Source of the DNA: Strix aluco
Lineage: Eukaryota; Chordata; Aves; Strigiformes; Strigidae
DNA length: 64,000 bases
Reading direction: 5' to 3'
Assembly (NCBI RefSeq): GCF_031877795.1
Contig: NC_133935.1
Location: forward strand, 81,621,748-81,685,747
The first letter of the stretch is position 1; the number at the start of each line of letters is the position of its first letter. Position numbers and translations under genes: made by a program. Below are positions 1 through 12,605 of the stretch, one piece after another. Below the pieces are notes generated by a model. It made no database searches, had not been told where the DNA came from, and saw only the letters and a program-made list of their open reading frames with translations.

Positions 1-3000
1 GCAGCAAAACTGCTCAACTTGGGCTGGGGTAACGTACATGCTTGGGGCTGGGACCAGCCTGCGGTGAAGCTGCAGCTGGTGAGCTCTCAGCTCTAGCAAC
101 GAACAGCAACGTGCAGTCTCAAAATCCCCAGTAGAATTCATGGGAAACCAATATCATTGATTAACAGACATATAATTACTTTATAAACCTTAGCTAGTCT
201 CTTTCCCATCTTCATGCCTTCCATCCTACCAAGGGGCTTTCTTCATACAAGGCTTCACTTTTCCTCATCCTTGTGTTTTCTTAAGGCTCTCTCATGGTCA
301 TATTTTTTGCCTGTTGCTCCCTTGAAGCATCTGACACCGTTGTCCAAGACACATCACTTGTGCCAACGTCCTTAAACACATTCCTTCACTGTTATTTAGC
401 TGCCTGCCTTTTCCCCTCTTCCCTTCTGCTCATCACCACAATTAAGTGCCTGTTAGCATCGTTGGGTTGATGGGATGGGAAACCTGATGGCTCCACAGGG
501 GATGCTGGTGGTCCCCGTGGCTGTGTGGGGGTGAGCAGAACCACAGCAAATGTCCTCTCTGGCTCCCTGTCTCAGAGAGCCAGTGTTTTCTGTCCAAAGC
601 TGTGTCTCTGAAGCACGCGCTTAGACTGGCATCTAAAATCATTCTCCACAACGTTATTAATGCCAGCAGGGAAAAGCATAAGACTGAGGAAAATGAGAAA
701 CACCCAGAGACAGAAATAACACAGAGGGAGAAAAAAAGTGCAGATTATTCAGTAGCATAAGCTTCCATGAGTAGAGAAGCAAACCAGCACTAGCCTTAAA
801 AAGGGTTTCTGGTGCATGTTGGGGGAGGGAGGAGAGAGGGATACAAGATAATCTTGTTAAAGACAGTGTCAGATTACTGGTGTTGTACAACAGGACTGCT
901 TTCTGCCCCTTCCAAGGCTGCCTTGTCCCCCCCAGGACAGGAGGGCGGAAGTGGGATGCCAGGCTTCCATAAGGTGAAGAGTGCAGTGTGGGATGTGGGG
1001 AGCAGAGGGTCCTTGGGCTGTCTGCAGAAGATCCCTCAGGAAAGAGGATTGACCTAATTTTGTTTTGATTTTTATTTTCTTTCATCCGTTTTTATTTGCT
1101 TTTCTTCATGCCTCTGCAGGATATTAATTAAAATGACAATGACATTCAGCTTTTGCCTTTCAAATAGGGCCACCTCCATCTCTGGTCCTTTCTCAGGATG
1201 GGAAAATCTAAGCAGAGGATATTGTTTCTAAGCTAGCAAGACTATGAAGAAAAATAAGTGAAGCTGAGTATAGTGTGACTGAGTAAGATAGGCTCCAATA
1301 TATGTCTCTGCCTGCAGAGAGAAGGTAACTCGTTAACCGGTATGTGGATGAGTAGTGAGCAGCAGTGTACCTAGCAGCCCCTCAGGTTTATTTGCTGAAA
1401 AAAAGTACACAGTACCTAGATGGTAGAAAAGCGCTTTTTTTGTGTTGTTTAGTTTACTGGCCATTCCCTGCATGCAGTGGTTTCTCTCTGACATGAGGCC
1501 ACAGGCAGACATGCTCCTTTCGATCTAGCAGGCATGATGGAACGCACGACTGTGGCCATCTGCACCTCACCGTCCGCTGCCATCTCCACTGGTGGCTGAA
1601 GCTAACCCACCCTGACCTCGCACTGAAGCAAGGGAGAAGTTTCCACAGCCTTTGTGACAGCAAAACAGTAGATAGCAGCAGAGAGGCAGGAGCAGACAGC
1701 TGGTTGCAGTAACATCTTCATCTTGTTGAAAGAAGATTTGTTAGTATTTTTATGATACAACTGTGAATTTCTGGTAGGAGGGACGTAGAGCGGGATCAGG
1801 TGACAGATCAATCTTTTGTTTTCAGCAATGGCTGTTAGAAGATGCCAGGGCAGGTCTATAGGACCGAGGGAAGGATGTTGCGATGTTTGCTAGCATAGTC
1901 TCACAGCCCTTCAGCAGATTTATCCTGATACAAATCTGGTTGTGTGGGAACTATGTACATTTTAACTATTCATTGGGAAGCCGTACCAAATTGTTAAAGC
2001 TGTGTGTAACTTACAGAGACCAAAACAGGAGGGGAGGGCAGGCATGAAGGGAGGTTTGATCTGCTGTGGCAAGAAGGTGTCCCAGGACTCCATGTTGCAA
2101 AACTTAACTTTTAAGAATCTTAAAACTATGGGAATAGCAGCCACTGAGATGTGGGACTCATCACTCTTCCAAGCTGAGCTCTTGAGCTATGCCAGTCAGC
2201 ATGTGGCTGGTGGAGCAGAGGCTTGAGCCCTCCCAAGCAAGTCTCCTCATGTCCATACTCCCAGGTCATTCTCTTTTAGTTTTGTCTCCACTTGCTCACT
2301 GAAACATGCCGGCTGAGTTTGTGGGTATAGACTGAGGTGCTCAAAGGACAAATCTGAGCCAGTGTTACAGTAAATTTACCCAAGACTCTCTGAGCCAATA
2401 TGTCTCCCAGCTGCCTGATGGCAGTAATTTATCTACATCAGTTTCTGGTTTGTCATAATGCACAGGCTTTATATGGAGAAAACTTAAGATGATCCATTTA
2501 TTTTACAGAAGCCACAAGACAACTTTTTAGTCACCACTGAGTTGGGCTAAATTTTAACAGCTGTAGTATTTAAGAGAGGAGGGGCAGGTTTTCCATCCTG
2601 CTTGCCTTCCCCTGAGCCATTTAGTACATACTCTGATTAGTTTTTCATTTCAAACCAGGCAGTAAGACAGTGCATTCATGAGCAGCCCTCTCTGCTTTAT
2701 CCTGTGAAACATTATTTCAGTCTGATAACGTAAATCCTGCTCTAGCTTTCAGTGATATTAACAATTTCAGAGAATTCTAGCAAATGAGTGGAGTGGATCT
2801 GCTTTTCGTACCTCTTTCTATAGGGCGTACTCTCCTGAGTGGTTCCAGATGAAATGAAATTATGATCACTGGATCATAGATGCTGCCCAGCTTCAACCTT
2901 ATTTATCATGTTTGGCTCATCTCCTAGAGTTAGGGACAGAAAGGCTCCCTACTTGGAAAGCTAATCAGAAAAACACTTAAAAATCCTGCTTTCTAGAAAA

Positions 3001-4484
3001 TAGTTCCCCTGTGTAGATTTTGAAAGGTTGTTATCCTAAGCCAAATAAATATTCATTTAAGTTCTGAATTAGTGACAATATTTTTCATAGCTGGAAATAT
3101 TCTTTTTTTAATTTATTTATTTTGCTTTGGCTTTTTTCTTAGTTCTTCTAGATTATTGCCTGAGATCTGAGACTTGGGTAGGTTTTTTTTATTTGTTAGA
3201 TCTGAGAATAAAGCTGTCACTGCCATTAAATTTTTATTGGCCTTGTTCAGTCTTTTCAAAATTTCACAAGTTGGCTGTCACAAAGGGGAGAAGAGACTGC
3301 GAGGTTAATGTTACAAACAGATGTTATAATTAAAATTAAAGAGTATGATAATATTCTTCAGCCTTGACTACTGGTCCCCTTTCATGCCAACAGCACAACG
3401 TACTGGGGCACGGCTTCATAGCGCCAGATCTGTCTTCTCCAGCAGAGAAGCTGAACCTTTTTGGCTGCTGAGATGGGATGCAAAGTGGCCCTGGAAGGGA
3501 AGAAGTCAGAGAAAAAAGCATGTGCATAGGTTTCCTCTCTTAAAGCAGCGTGAATTTCAATGCAAATTGCCTTGTAATTTACAGCGGCAAGTTTCCCACG
3601 GCGTGGGCTTTTCACCCTGCAAAAGAGAATATGGGTAGGTGGCTGGTGGCCTTGCCAGTGGAAGCACAGAGGGAGACAGTTGTCCATTAGCATAGAGATC
3701 TTAAAACAGGTAAAATCAGAAGAAACGGACTCGCTGTTCATGTCACCTCTGTGCCAGATGTAGCATCCAAGCCTTTTGATTACTAAACTCTCCATCCATT
3801 AATAAGCAGTAGGTCAGGGCCCACACATCTCTCGCAGCAAGTTCTTCCTCCCTTTTTATGTTTTGAAGAGCCTGTAAGCCATTATTCGTAACGGCTGTCC
3901 ACTGCATAGACAGGGAAGCTGGTACTGGATGAGTAATACTTTCGAAGTACACAGGGTAAGAGCTGTTCATGCAAAGTGATTACCTTGTGCCTAACCTGGA
4001 AGCTTTTGATTGCCCTACTCTATAAAGGAGAATATGGCAATGTTAGAAAACATGCTGAAATTTTTTGGGCAGGATTAATTTTAAATAAATTACATGCCAC
4101 GACTCTTCATCCTTGAACCATTATTTAAAATTACCATTACCTTGTTGCAATGTATAATAGTGGGAACGAAGGAGGAAAAATGCTTACCTTTTTTCTGGAA
4201 ATACACCTTTTCTCCCACGTCCTTGTTCAAATGAGGTGGATTTTTGCTTTCGATTTCTCTTCATCCTTCTGATTTCCCTGGTTTGTGTTTTTGATACAAT
4301 ATGTACGTGTTGCGAGAGATCAGGTCGGTTTTTTGCTTAGCAATAGACACGGGGCCAGGGAGGGTGTAGGATGCAAGTCCAGCATGTGGTATGGTGCTCT
4401 TGTGGCCAGTATCTTAGCTAAAGATGGCAATATTAAAATGAGTAACTGCTGTGTTCATCATCCCAGCCCTAAGTGTACGTGTAC

Positions 4485-4974
4485 GTCATGGTCACTCCCC
4501 CTCCCCACGGTGGGGTGGGGGAGAGAAGTAAAAAAAGTAAAACTTGTGCGTTGAGTTAAAGACAGCTTAATAGGACGGGAAAGGAAGGAAAAAGAATAAT
4601 GATAGAATATATAAAACAAGTGATGCACAATAAAACTGCTCACCACCCGCTGACCAATGCCCGGTCAATCCCCAAGCTGCGGTGCCCCCTGGCCAGCTCC
4701 CCCCAGTTCATATACTGGGCATGACGTCATATGGTATTGAATACCCGTTTGGGTCAGCTGTCCTTGCTGTGTCCCTCACAACTTCTTGTGTACCCTCAGC
4801 CTCCACTGGCAGGGCAGTGTGAGAAGCTGAAAAGTCCTTGACTTAGTCGAAACACTGCATAGCAACAACTAAAGCATCAGTGTGTTATCAACATTATTCT
4901 CATCCTAAATCCAAAACACAGCGCTGTACCAGCTGCTAGGAAGAAAATTAACTATTCCAGCAGAAACCAGGACA
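4485..4974 (-). mobile_element. Solo ERVL-type LTR, minus orientation
   Basis: On the plus strand the segment begins near GTCATGG (4485) and ends AACCAGGACA at 4974. Its body matches the other two LTRs of this family in the window: the 'acttcttgtg...gtgagaagctgaa' block, the 'tcatatactgggcatgacg' block and the 'ttatcaacattattctcat' block occur in the same order, in reverse complement relative to the plus-strand LTR at 27876-28457. No retroviral internal sequence adjoins it, so it is a solo LTR. The left end is degraded and the target-site duplication is not clear. It contains a perfect palindromic CRE (TGACGTCA, 4722-4729). Confidence 0.85.
4722..4729. promoter_or_regulatory. Perfect CRE motif in LTR
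   Basis: TGACGTCA, the consensus site for CREB/ATF factors, lies inside the 10-bp palindrome ATGACGTCAT in the promoter part of the solo LTR, near its TATA-like 'catatactg' sequence. The related LTR at 27876-28457 has a one-base-different version at 28127-28136. Whether it is active is unknown. Confidence 0.5.
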
Positions 4975-7707
4975 AAGTACTTCTGTCCAAGGAGCAAACT
5001 AGCAGGTGTACACTTAACAGACAAAGGTACATTAGAAGCTAAACAATTATTTTTTGGGGGGGGGCGGCGGGGAATATTTCTAAAGAAGCGACTACCAGGA
5101 TTGTTTTGCAAGAGCTACTGAGCTCTGTCTAAGCAAAAGACAGAGGCTCTGAATTCCCACAGTAGGATCTATTCCTGCTTGCCTTGTCTTGCAAGCTGGC
5201 TCAAGACAAGTAAAGTTTGGCTGTCAGTCTCTGGGTGCGGTTGTCGAAGGCAAACCTTCTTTCCTGCTTGGAATGACATGTGAGAAGCTGGTGGTTTACA
5301 TCCATGTTAGGAGGTCGAGGTGTTTGTCATGCCTTTGTGTCATACTTTACCTGGAGCTGCAGTTATGCATCCAGTTTCATAAAAGAAATTCAGGCAGCTA
5401 CTGAGAAGAGTGATTAGGCTCTCCAGGCATCTGCTGTGCTCCCACTCCCTTTCTGGCACTGGCACAAGCATTCATGTGGCGATGTTGTCAGTTTTTAGCT
5501 AGAGCTGATCTTGGTGACTATATAAACGTTTGTGCTGGCATGGAACAGGACTGGAACAACTGGTAGGAGAGCTGGACCTCATCTATCAGTCTTGTGCCAG
5601 ATTAAAATGGCCAGGTAACTTTGTTACCAACAAAGCTGGTTCTGCGAAGTTGGAGACTCAAGTCCTTATCTTCTGAAAGCAAGGTAATTCCTAGCTTCCA
5701 TTTGTTTCCTTTGGTACTACTGCCTTCCTGAGTTCAGTTTTAGCCTGGTGTAAGAAAAGCAGTTAGGCAGAAAGGTAACCACATCCCTAGAGCTACTTCA
5801 AGAGTCGCCGCTGAGATTTCCAGAAAACCTGTCACTTGAGTGGACAGTCTAGTTGGCACCAACCCTGATATTGACAGAGGGAAGACTTTCCAGTCCATTG
5901 CCAGCACTCAGATCTAGCTCTCCTGATTTTCATAGCTTGGGTCCCTTTGACCCAAGGGGCCAGTTACAGTTTTGTCTCTTGTTATGCTGAGTAGCTATGC
6001 CACAGAATCCCTTGGTGCAGGTAGTTCTTCACAACATAACTACAAGTTGGCCTCGGACTGTCACTCCAGATTTTTTAAGCTGTGTATATCCTGTTGGCTG
6101 TTTCTCAGCTATTCATTTCACCATGCTGTCTCCTCCCTTGCTTATCCAGTCCTTCCATCACTGGGAGTCCGGTTCAGATTCAAACCAGCCTAGGTAACCT
6201 CTTCCCATTTATTGAGCCACCCGTTCCTTCCAGAATTCAAGGTTTTTGCAGTAAGCTGTTCCAAGCACTTAATTTGTTTCTGCCAGTGTGCCACCTTCTC
6301 ACAGAAAGCGGAAAAAGGTATCGATTCAAGGCACAGTCACAGGTCTGTGCCGTGTCCTTGTCAGGACTTTCAATTTAAATGTTCTGTGGGAGGAAAACTG
6401 CTTAGTACTAGGGTTTTTAGTTTGTTTCTGTTTTCCTTAGTTCAGTTAATTTTGCAGGGCTGGGAAGAGAGAATATAGATCAACTGATATCCATGCACGT
6501 GGGAAAGAGAGCACCTGCTTGGTCCAGGGATGGATAGCCAAGAGTTGATGGATCTACATTAGGGAGCTGGATTAGCATTTCTTACAATATCATCATGAAG
6601 GCAACAACTCGACATCCTCATGTGTAGAGCCATGATAAAGAAGACCAGGACAGTTAGCTTAGTGTCAAGTGGGAGCTGAACTAAGTTGCTCAGTTCATCT
6701 GTAGCCTTGATCAGATTTGATCCCTATGGATATTGTGCAGTGAATGGCTATCAGTAGATGTATATCCATCACACTGACCGTGTAGTGTAATGGGCTGGTC
6801 CTGCCAAACACCTGGTTTGCTGAAGTGCTCTCAAAGATCTCATTGTGTTTTAAAGGCCTTAAATATCATGCTGAAGTGCCAAAAGACAAAGGTAATAGGA
6901 TTTTGAATAGGGCTTGCATAGGTTAGGCCCAGATTTCCTGTAACACGTTTAACTTACTCGGGGTTCACATGCACACTCCAGGGTGCTACAGTCTAACAAG
7001 TCACTGCACATCTGGTGAGCCAAATTAGCTATCTTTATGTATACCCTTGGCCTGTGGCAAATATGAGATGAACAAATTAGGCTTTTAGCCTTCCTTCACC
7101 CTGGGCTAAACTAAGTCAAATGATCTTGCATAAGCTGTGGGTTGAAAGCATGTGTGTATACATACACTGTAATTGCCTGTGTACCTGCATGGTTACGTGC
7201 TTTTTTAAGTACGCTGGGTGCCCACCTGCATCTTTGAAGACATTTTGTCCTAGTAAATCTGTTCCCCACAAAATAAGCTTGCCTGTGGTCACGGGAAGTC
7301 TTGGTGCAGAAATGGGGTATTCACCCTTCCCCCTAGGTGTCGGAGGGTGGAGTACCAGCCTGAGAGGCTTTTCCTCCAAGAACTGCTGGGGACTTCTCTG
7401 ACATGATTTTACCAAATGATTGCAACTCCTTTTATCATCCAGATATCCTGAAACCTTAAAAAGAGCAAGCGTTACTCCATCCCATTGCTGGCACAACCGC
7501 TTCTTATTACCCAACTCCCTCTCCTAAGTTTGCATTTTTATTATATGACCTTTTCCTCCAAGCAGTGAGTTTTTAACTGAGCAATAGAAAATTGCAGCTG
7601 AGGAAAGTAGATAGAAAATGCAAAATCACTCTACAGTATGTAGCTTTTTAATCGCATTCCTGTATTCAGTAAAAGTAATGAGATTTCTTGTTTATATTTG
7701 TAATCAG

Positions 7708-7758
7708 CAGAGGCAACTGACTGTGATGAGAAGCCGGACATTTCTCTACTACAAACAG
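7708..7758 (+). CDS. BEND7: BEND7 penultimate coding exon (51 bp)
   Basis: This is a small exon flanked by an acceptor ('tttatatttgtaatcag', AG at 7706-7707) and a donor (CAG|GTAAAA, GT at 7759). Read in phase it encodes AEATDCDEKPDISLLQT, beginning with the last two bases of a codon and ending with one base over. It resembles the acidic tail that follows the BEN domain in vertebrate BEND7 as I recall it (AE.ADSDER-D...). BEND7 is a BEN-domain protein; BEN domains bind DNA and occur in transcriptional regulators. The leftover G joins the first two bases of the exon at 12544 to make a glycine codon, so the phases agree. An alternative acceptor 3 bases downstream (7710) is possible. The gene identity also rests on position, upstream of and on the same strand as SEPHS1. 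Confidence 0.6.
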
Positions 7759-9927
7759 GTAAAATGCATTAAAATTTTTATCAGCTTCCAATGTGTGTGT
7801 TTGTTTATTTATGGCACAGAAGCAGTTTTCAATAATCCTGGTGTGCCATATACAGTCAGGTAATTGCACACAGGACCCAGCTATCTTAAGTTCTGAATGG
7901 CCTGTATTAAAAAACAAATGCATCAGAATCTTACAATTTCCCCCTCTATTTCATGTTCATAAAACCTCAAGGTTCATGGTAGCAGCTAAGCTAATAAGTC
8001 CAGTAAGTTACCCTTCTTACGCCAGATAGGGACTTGTGCTCATCCCTGGTATTTCTGGGAGTTTTTCTGAATTCTTAACGGAGTTATTGGTGGGACAAAC
8101 ACAACAGTTTGTACTGTAGCATCTGTTCAGTTGTCCAAGGTATTAGCAATAATATCTTGGGTTCACACAAGGATTTGGAAAGATGTTTATATGCTGGTTA
8201 AGTGTTGGTTTACTTTTTCTTGAAGTGCAGCCACCCTGCCTTAAAAGCCTGACAGTTGCTAAACAGCAGCTTAGCTATGAAGCTGTGTGGACTGGGAAAT
8301 AAGATTTTTCCACGCTGTTGCACATGGTGTTGAGATCAAGACAGGCTGAGACTGAAATTTGAAGCACCCTCTCGTTAAGAGTCAGTCCATCAATAGGTGC
8401 CCTGGTGGTAGGAGCTGAGCTGCCATCCTCTGAAAATCCAGTGGGGCCAGATTCTGGGGAGATGGTCATTTCCCTGCATTACAGAGTCATTTCCCTGTAA
8501 TTTCAACAAGATGCTGCCTGTTATCCCCAGAGCCAAATTAAAGGGAGGGAAGATTTTGGGCCAATAACTAGGATCATGGATTATGGTGCATTTTTATCAT
8601 ACTTCTGAGGTGTAACAACAAAGGGTGGTTGTTGATCAGCGATGCCGTTGCTGTGAAGAACAGGACAGGGCTGATAGCAGGTTGCTGAGCGCATGGCACG
8701 GTACCTGGAGGCTACGCGGTGGACGGGGGAGTACTAGTACCATCACAGCATCTGTCTCCTGTGCAAAGGCTTCCTAATCTCTCTTGCCTAAGGGCTGGAG
8801 AAGGAGCTTTCACACACCGCTGCTGTGTGGCGGAGCAGCAGCTGCCAGCCGTGGAGCGCTGTCGATTGAAATCCGGCTGTCGGAGCACGTGCAGTTACTA
8901 AGGAATAGGACCAGCGAAGCAGTTGGGAGGACAAGCAGCTATAGTCTTGTTCTGGCATGGACCCAGTGGGGGCTGGGAGCACGTGCTGACTGTGAGCCGC
9001 CGTGCTGCTTACTTGGCCAGCCGCTGAATAATATTTCAGGGTACAGTTGTGATAATAGATGCAGGAAGCTCTGGATTGAAAGTTCTTTTCCAAGTGACAT
9101 CCTGTTCATTTCTTTTATCAGGGAGGGAAGCAATTCCGTGGCAAGAGGACCCTAATAAAGGTTGCTAATGCGACATAGTGTTATCTTTTCATTGCTCTGG
9201 TAATCATATTAAGGAGCAGAATTACCGGATTGCTGTGCTTTTCTTTGAGCTCAGTTTCTGTGGTCGCTATTTGCGTTGTATGTCACTGATGGAAATGAGC
9301 GTGCTGAGATGGTTGTGGTAGAGAAGATGACTTCCTTTCCACTCCACAGCAGATCACCATTGTGGTCTGCTTGCTCGTACACCTTCGAGCATCCATGCAT
9401 GCAGTTTTTGAGCTGAAATATTTGTTTGCCGTGTATACTCTCCATACTATCTGTGGAAGGACGCCTAAAGAAACCACGCTGCAATTTGCATTGGTGGGGG
9501 AGGTGATGCTCACAGTCTGTAAGCCAAGCATTTGACTCACACCCATTATTATATGTGTGCGAGTGCCTCTTCGTAGTACGTATCCATGTAATATCATACT
9601 GTTCTTGGAAGCAAATGATTTAAAGTGATATACAGACAGTATAATGACAGTAATTATGCTAGAGAGCCAAAATACAGATGCTTTCTATCAAGGAGTGTAG
9701 CAAAAGAGGTGGAATATAACTTTTACAGAGGTCTTTCCCTGTCTTAGTACAGCTGATTTTATAAAGGGGTGTTACTGACAGGTTCTTTAAAGACAGCCTT
9801 TGTACAATTTATTCAGCTGTCTTCTCTGTTTAGCTTGAAAAATCTTTGGGGAAGAGTCTCTCTGTGTTTGTACAGTGCCTGGCGCAATGGGCCTCGGTTG
9901 CAGATGACAGCTAATAACAGATAATTC

Positions 9928-10181
9928 ATGGCCTTAAGTTGCACCAGGGGAGGTTTAGATTGGATATTAGGAAAAATGTCTTCACTGAAATGGTTGTCAA
10001 GCATTGGAACAGGCTGCCCAGGGAAGTGGTTGAATCACCATCCCTGGAGGTATTTAAAAGATGTGTAGATGTGGTGCTTAGGGACATGGTTTAGTGGTGG
10101 ACTTGGCAGTGTTAGGTTAACGGCTGGACTTGATGATCTTAAGGGTCATTTCCAACCTAAATGATTCTATGATTTTGTGAT
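9928..10181 (+). mobile_element. CR1 LINE 3' fragment, plus strand
   Basis: The fragment begins around 'catggccttaagttgcacc' and continues through the conserved end of CR1 ORF2 ('ggtttagattggatattag', 'ggaacaggctgcccaggga', 'ccatccctggaggtattta') into the CR1 3' UTR ('ggacttgatgatctt') and the terminal ATTCTATGAT repeat. It is a typical 5'-truncated retrotransposed copy of about 250 bases and no intact frame remains. Confidence 0.93.
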
Positions 10182-12050
10182 CAGTGGTTAACCTGATGTG
10201 TCGGTAGAATAAAACCAGACTGCGTTGGATTGCTTGAGGCAGGGTCTTGCAGGAGACTGGATGGGGAGAAAAGGTGGGATACGGAAGCTATCTATGACAG
10301 ACATCAGATGGTTTCTCTCTTGGTTTCAAGAACTGAACAAACTTGTGAGCAAAAGCACCCAGAGTGAATGATTTGAATCAACATAAGTGTTGGTGCCAAA
10401 AAAAGGGAAAACTGCGATGCCTTTAATCTGCCTGTCCTGCTCGGTCAGTCCTGCCTGTGACACCGGTGACATTATGAACAAGATCTGGGTATATGTGGAC
10501 CAGTGATGCTAAAATGCCTCAACCTATGTGTTTTTGGATCACAGCGTATGGCTGACACTTCATTTGAGACACCCAGCTCTCTTCATCATTGGTGGCAAGA
10601 GGGCTGCTTCCAGAGAGGAGGTCAGATCAGCTGTGGTCGTATTTGGAAGCGTCTCTCCTTTGGTGCCGGCAGGACTGGGCTCTGAGTACAGTTAGTTGGT
10701 ATAGGTGCCTACAGCCAGGTTTGAACCTGCTCCCTCTGTGCCCACAATTAACAAAGTCCTGGACTTTGAGGAGAGAAGGGGATGTTTTGTTTTCAAAACC
10801 CTCTTTTGGAACTCAAAAGCCTTGTAAAAAAATGGAGCTGGTACATCCTCATAAAACTAAGGAAGGCATTTTTGCCCAATTATATTTTAGCACTTCTGAG
10901 CAGGAATCATGCTCCCGTTTTAAAATCACCCTCAACACTAAGAGGGCTTTGCTTTAAAAGCTGTTGATTGAAGGGTGTTTAAAGTAAATTGGAAGAACTG
11001 TGGCAGTTAAACTTGCTGCGAACTTTCGTGCATTGACAGATAAATCTCAAGAAAATACTAGAAGAATTGTCTCTAACAAATGTTATCAAAGTTCAGGTCT
11101 TCCACGGTTCCAATTTTTTTTGCACCTACCAAAAGCTGAAGACTGTGTCCAGACCTGAACTGAGACAGATTAGAGAGCTCCAGGGGTAATTACTGTGGAT
11201 TAAGTGGAAAGACTGATTAGCTTCTCACTGATACAGGAACCTGGAAGGTGTGAGATAGATCTTTATCAGGATGAAGATGTGGCAGTTTTTGGAGTCTTTC
11301 TATATAAGTTAGAATTGCAAAAAGGCTCATCTTACTTTGGTCTACAATTTACATGAAGCATCTGGACTTTGTATTTAGAAAACAAAAAGGGAGGCATGTT
11401 CTGCATGTGGAAACAAATGTAAGCCAGCTGCAACACCCTTTTCTTGAATCCTCATCTTGAAAATTGGATTTGAAAGATACATGCAGCCCAGGACCATGAG
11501 AGAGCCCTCCTTATACCCAGGCTTTGGTCCACGGCTGTGCTGAGAGTTTGTATAGTTTCTCCACACTGGGGTTAATTTCAAGATGAGAAAGAATTTTGAT
11601 ATCCCTAAAAGAAACTGAAACACTAACATCCCAATCCTCGGGTCCAGGGGTGATACAGCTTTGTGAAAAGATGAGAGCAATCTCTTGGTAAAGAAACAGA
11701 TGATAAGAAAACAGCAACGATCCAATTCTATATAGGTTGTCTCCTTTTCTCTTGAAATACAATATCAAGAAAACGAAACTTAAAAAAAACCCTTTTCGAA
11801 ACCTTAAATATAAATCCTTTATTGTAATATAAATCTTTATCCTTTCAGTGCATGATTGTATGAGTCTTCCCTTTTCATTGGGTTGTATTTGCCTCTCAGG
11901 CTGATTGATGTCTGTCTCCTATTTGCCCTGTGTTCTTAGTGCTCTCATTGTAATTCTTCTGTCCATCTTTCATTGTTCTGTTTAGAAAAAGCACATTCTT
12001 AAAGTGCTTTAAAAAAGATGGGATATAATCATACCGTGCACCTTTTTTTT

Positions 12051-12069
12051 TATATATATATATATATAT
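12051..12069. repeat. (TA)n microsatellite
   Basis: About nine and a half TA units directly follow a run of T in the last BEND7 intron. Confidence 0.9.
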
Positions 12070-12543
12070 TCTCCCATATGCATTTAGACTGCTGTGGGGT
12101 GATGTTTTCTTTTTTTTCCAAAGAAGATCCCAAAGTACGTACTCTAGGTTTAAAATTCATGTGGTGCTTTTTTCACTCTTCAGAACCGTAACTTCAAAGG
12201 GGTGAGCATCACAGTGTAGTTTGTGCCGAAATCTAATGCAACGCTTTACATCTGAAGTGGGGTGCACTGTATGTTGTGTGAAAAACTTTGCTGGCAAATT
12301 CTGTATTTAAAAAAAAAAAAAAACTATTTAATTTGCTTTTCTTTAGCCGATTGAGCTCTACTCTAAATGGAATTCAGTAACTGCTGCCTGCGCACATACC
12401 AGCAGTTCAGCCCCATCACAAATTAAAGTTAGAACTCATATATGTCATTTCCATCATTTTAATTTAGGTTTTTTTTTCAAATTACTGATTTCTTAAATTT
12501 TTATATTTTTGAACTGATTTCTTCAAACTCCTTCTTCCTTCAG

Positions 12544-12605
12544 GTAACCTTTTTGACACCACAGCAGATCATCTGATAGACACAAACCCAGATTTTTCAG
12601 CTTGA
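12544..12605 (+). CDS. BEND7: BEND7 terminal coding exon
   Basis: A pyrimidine-rich acceptor ends at AG 12542-12543. The exon then completes the split glycine codon left by the 7708-7758 exon and reads NLFDTTADHLIDTNPDFSA before TGA at 12603-12605. The acidic, low-complexity C-terminal tail, the exact phase match to the previous exon, the good acceptor and the AT-rich 3' UTR with a poly(A) signal about 1.8 kb downstream together support a real terminal exon. I cannot confirm that human BEND7 has the same last residues, so the gene name is an inference from the preceding exon and from synteny with SEPHS1. Confidence 0.6.

Larger units (their letters stand above)
1..7707 (+). other. BEND7 intron (partial), mostly unique sequence
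   Basis: This stretch lies upstream of the first BEND7 exon seen in the window and is read as part of one of its introns. I found no coding exon in it on either strand. In particular I looked for the BEN-domain exon that should precede the 51-base exon and did not see it, so it probably lies outside the window. The only clear repeat is the solo LTR at about 4485-4974. Short open frames here lack splice context or family resemblance and are treated as chance. Confidence 0.5.
7759..12543 (+). other. BEND7 last intron
   Basis: This intron starts GTAAAA and ends 'ccttcttccttcag'. It contains a CR1 3' end (9928-10181), a TA dinucleotide run (12051-12069) and a poly-A run near 12308. I saw no further exon. 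Several short open frames on both strands lack splice sites or recognisable composition. Confidence 0.5.

Noticed and set aside
1..7700. Search for the BEN-domain exon of BEND7
   Set aside because: No sequence resembling the BEN domain was seen, so it is presumed to lie upstream of the window.
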